Assembly: GCA_021828635.1 (NCBI GenBank)
Contig: JAJZEJ010000405.1
Location: forward strand, 1 to 8,649
Source of the DNA: Chloroflexota bacterium
GTDB taxonomy: Bacteria > Chloroflexota > Ktedonobacteria > Ktedonobacterales > Ktedonobacteraceae
DNA: 8,649 nucleotides
Direction: 5' to 3'
Positions 7,201 to 8,649 of this stretch are shown here, in pieces. The notes under the pieces are model-generated. The model had not been told where the DNA came from. It was given only the letters and a program-made list of their open reading frames with translations, and did no database searches. Each line of letters starts with the position of its first letter. The stretch's first letter is position 1. The translations under genes were made by a program, and so were the position numbers.

Positions 7201-7229
7201 TTGACTTTTGGGAAATTACAAGTTATCCT
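7201..7229 (+). promoter_or_regulatory. Promoter of the LacI-family regulator gene
   Basis: A -35 TTGACT (7201-7206), a 17-base spacer and a -10 TATCCT (7224-7229) point to a start near 7236. The -35 box is 22 bases from that of the divergent sorC promoter, so the two promoters are back to back without overlapping. Confidence 0.65.
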
Positions 7230-7242
7230 TGAGTAGGAGTTA

Positions 7243-7256
7243 GTTTATCGATTAAC
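7243..7256. promoter_or_regulatory. LacI-type operator candidate, probable autoregulation
   Basis: GTTTATCGATTAAC is palindromic at 12 of 14 positions around a central CG, the typical form of LacI/GalR-family operators. It lies just downstream of the predicted lacI-type start point and upstream of the ribosome site, where binding would block transcription. The assignment to the neighbouring regulator is inference. Confidence 0.5.
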
Positions 7257-7276
7257 CTCCTGTTTGAGAGGTGTGG

Positions 7277-8311
7277 ATGACAACTATTTATGACATTGCT
7301 AAAGTTGCTGGCGTCACTGCAACCACGGTTTCCAATGTGCTTTCTGGCAAAGGTTCGGTCAGTATAGCCACACGTGAGCGTGTTTTGCAGATCGTCAAAG
7401 ACCTGGGATACGCTCCCAATCTGGTTGCTCGTAGCCTGATTAAAGGACGCACAGGTGTGATTGGTTTCATCGTACCAGGTATGGATAATCCGTTTTACGC
7501 GGAAAACTCCTCAGAAGTTGAGCATTTCGCTTATGCGGCAGGGTTGCGCGTCCTCACTACAACTATTCCTTGGGGCGATCATTTAGACACGCAACTGCTG
7601 AAAGACTTGATTCTGCGCCGCATTGATGGCTTGCTAGTCGTTCACAATTATCTTCTTCTGCAAACCATCCGCTCTGTGACACACGATCAGCTTCCTCTCG
7701 TGTTATGTTTGCGCGAGAACACGACAGATAATAAGCCGACCGAAGAAGAGGAAGGAGCTTATAGGGTCTCCTTCGACTTTTTTCAGGCTGGGCAATTGGC
7801 GGCGCAGCATTTTTTGTCAGCGGGGCATAAACGGGTTGGCCTTATTCCACACATCGAAGCCGACGGCCAACCGCAAATATATCATGAACGCTCTCAAGGC
7901 TTCCTGACGACAATGGCAGCTGCTGGCTATGACGTGGACCCAACATTGATTGTAGGTGCTGATGGAATGTTCGAGGGCGGCAGAATTGCTGGAGATACTC
8001 TGCTTTCGCTCGCTGAACCGCCTACAGCAATCTTCGCTACAAACGATGTCATGGCTATAGGTGTGATGCGGGCAGCATGGGAGCGAGGATTACACGTGCC
8101 ACATGACCTATCAATTATTGGTATGGACGACATCAATATCGCAGCTTATACATCCCCCCCTCTCACCACCATTAGAATCGATAAAACCGCTCTAATGGCA
8201 AGAGCTGTGGAGATGTTGCTTCAAGCTATTGAAGGCAAACCGGTTACACCCGTGATGCTTTCATCACCAACTATTATAATCCGTCACTCGACTGCTCCCT
8301 ACGTTTCGTAG
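7277..8311 (+). CDS. LacI/GalR-family transcriptional regulator
   Basis: This 344-residue protein of normal family length probably represses a carbohydrate locus and is released by a sugar. The N-terminal helix-turn-helix is TIYDIAKVAGVTATTVSNVL (residues 3-22). The hinge helix follows around 46-56 (APNLVARSLIK). The periplasmic-binding-protein-like sensor domain starts with TGVIGFIVPGMDNPFY and contains the late conserved blocks FATNDVMAIGVM and LSIIGMDDINIAAYTSPPLTTIRID. The ATG at 7277 is preceded by GAGAGG at 5 bases; a GTG at 7271 would have its ribosome site overlapping the start. The gene is divergent from the SorC-type regulator and is followed after 127 bases by a sugar-binding lipoprotein gene on the same strand, which is the obvious target. 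The exact sugar cannot be read from the sequence. Confidence 0.9.
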   Translation: MTTIYDIAKVAGVTATTVSNVLSGKGSVSIATRERVLQIVKDLGYAPNLVARSLIKGRTGVIGFIVPGMDNPFYAENSSEVEHFAYAAGLRVLTTTIPWGDHLDTQLLKDLILRRIDGLLVVHNYLLLQTIRSVTHDQLPLVLCLRENTTDNKPTEEEEGAYRVSFDFFQAGQLAAQHFLSAGHKRVGLIPHIEADGQPQIYHERSQGFLTTMAAAGYDVDPTLIVGADGMFEGGRIAGDTLLSLAEPPTAIFATNDVMAIGVMRAAWERGLHVPHDLSIIGMDDINIAAYTSPPLTTIRIDKTALMARAVEMLLQAIEGKPVTPVMLSSPTIIIRHSTAPYVS

Positions 8312-8386
8312 TTCATATTTATACAGTTTCTTTATTACAAGAAAGGAGAGAAGACTAACAGGTCATCGGGTTGTTATCAGTACACT

Positions 8387-8400
8387 ATACATCGCTGTAT
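8387..8400. promoter_or_regulatory. Second LacI-type operator candidate, upstream of the solute-binding protein gene
   Basis: ATACATCGCTGTAT has perfect 5-base arms and a central CG, palindromic at 12 of 14 positions. It shares only ATCG with the candidate at 7243-7256, so common recognition is uncertain. It lies 38 bases before the lipoprotein start. I found no convincing -35/-10 pair next to it in 8312-8438, so the downstream gene may be read through from the lacI-type gene or have a weak promoter. Confidence 0.35.
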
Positions 8401-8438
8401 GAAAATAAAAGTCGTTTTTCAAGGAAGAGAGGCTTACC

Positions 8439-8649
8439 ATGCGTATAATACGCGGCCATTTCTCTACTCGTCGCGCGAAGAGCGGGCAACCCGTTTTGTC
8501 TCTTGGTATTCTCCTGCTGCTCCTGTTGGCAATGGGGCTGGCAGCATGCAGTTCTGGGACTAGCGGTGGGAAGATTCAGTTAACCTTGTGGTACTGGAAT
8601 CGTTCCATTGATGACAATATTCTAGCTCAGGTGGACAAGGTGTTCCCCA
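8439..8649 (+). CDS. ABC-transporter extracellular solute-binding lipoprotein, N-terminal part (runs off the right edge)
   Basis: Seventy codons are visible. The start at 8439 follows GAGAGG by 6 bases. The N-terminus is a lipoprotein signal peptide: a basic region with several Arg/Lys up to residue 14, a hydrophobic Leu-rich core at about 19-34, and the lipobox LAAC with the lipidated cysteine C37. A Ser/Gly-rich tether follows, then IQLTLWYWNRSIDDN, which resembles the start of family 1 sugar-binding proteins. The mature protein would be anchored outside the membrane and hand a carbohydrate to an ABC permease expected to be encoded beyond the right edge. The preceding LacI-type regulator supports a sugar substrate. 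Substrate identity is not determinable from the visible part. Confidence 0.85.
   Translation, partial: MRIIRGHFSTRRAKSGQPVLSLGILLLLLLAMGLAACSSGTSGGKIQLTLWYWNRSIDDNILAQVDKVFP

Noticed and set aside
8154..8160. Run of seven C in the LacI-type gene as a phase-variation tract
   Set aside because: It encodes the conserved SPPLTT segment, is short, and the frame is intact; nothing else suggests switching.
7277..8311. Calling the LacI-type protein CcpA because HPr is nearby
   Set aside because: It is adjacent to a transporter gene, its operator candidates differ from catabolite-response elements, and HPr-Ser46 phosphorylation is unproven here.
8327..8344. Hairpin TTTCTT/AAGAAA after the LacI-type gene as a terminator
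   Set aside because: The stem is only six AT-rich pairs and no T-run follows; it is too weak to call.
8339..8350. AAGAAAGGAGAG as a ribosome site for a small gene
   Set aside because: No start codon occurs at a usable distance, and no plausible reading frame follows.

Overview
The window looks like a chromosomal segment of a free-living heterotrophic bacterium, most plausibly a Chloroflexota of the Ktedonobacteria type. The pointers are a lipoprotein sugar-binding protein with the mature start LTLWYWNRSIDD, moderate GC with AT-rich promoters, and a mixture of Gram-positive-like genes. This is an impression from sequence style, not a database match. I see no RNA gene, mobile element, CRISPR array or prophage.

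Layout. (1) 1-265, minus: the 5' part of an ispD-like cytidylyltransferase, with a very good promoter reading leftward. (2) 266-526: a divergent control region holding the ispD promoter and the promoter of the next operon. (3) 527-4205, plus: a tight four-gene operon, acoA-acoB-acoC-ptsH, encoding E1 alpha, E1 beta and E2 of an acetoin/2-oxoacid dehydrogenase complex followed by the phosphocarrier HPr. (4) 4211-4259: a long hairpin serving as a shared bidirectional terminator. (5) 4265-7077, minus: a convergent operon of a SorC-family regulator followed by ptsI (PTS Enzyme I). (6) 7078-7276: a divergent control region. (7) 7277 to the right end, plus: a LacI-family regulator followed by the 5' end of an ABC-transporter solute-binding lipoprotein, so a carbohydrate uptake locus probably starts here.

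Main inference. The acoABC-ptsH promoter and the sorC-ptsI promoter carry nearly the same site, TCACAWATGTGCARTAT, just downstream of the -10 box. Each promoter also has a second partial copy or direct repeat 18-19 bp away. The SorC-type protein therefore probably controls itself and the facing operon. That would put the two general PTS phosphotransfer proteins, encoded on opposite strands, under one switch together with a pyruvate/acetoin-oxidising complex. No sugar-specific EII component and no E3 (dihydrolipoamide dehydrogenase) gene is present in the window. The final phosphate acceptor and the E3 must lie elsewhere. A related palindrome also overlaps the ispD promoter, so this gene may belong to the same regulon, with less certainty.
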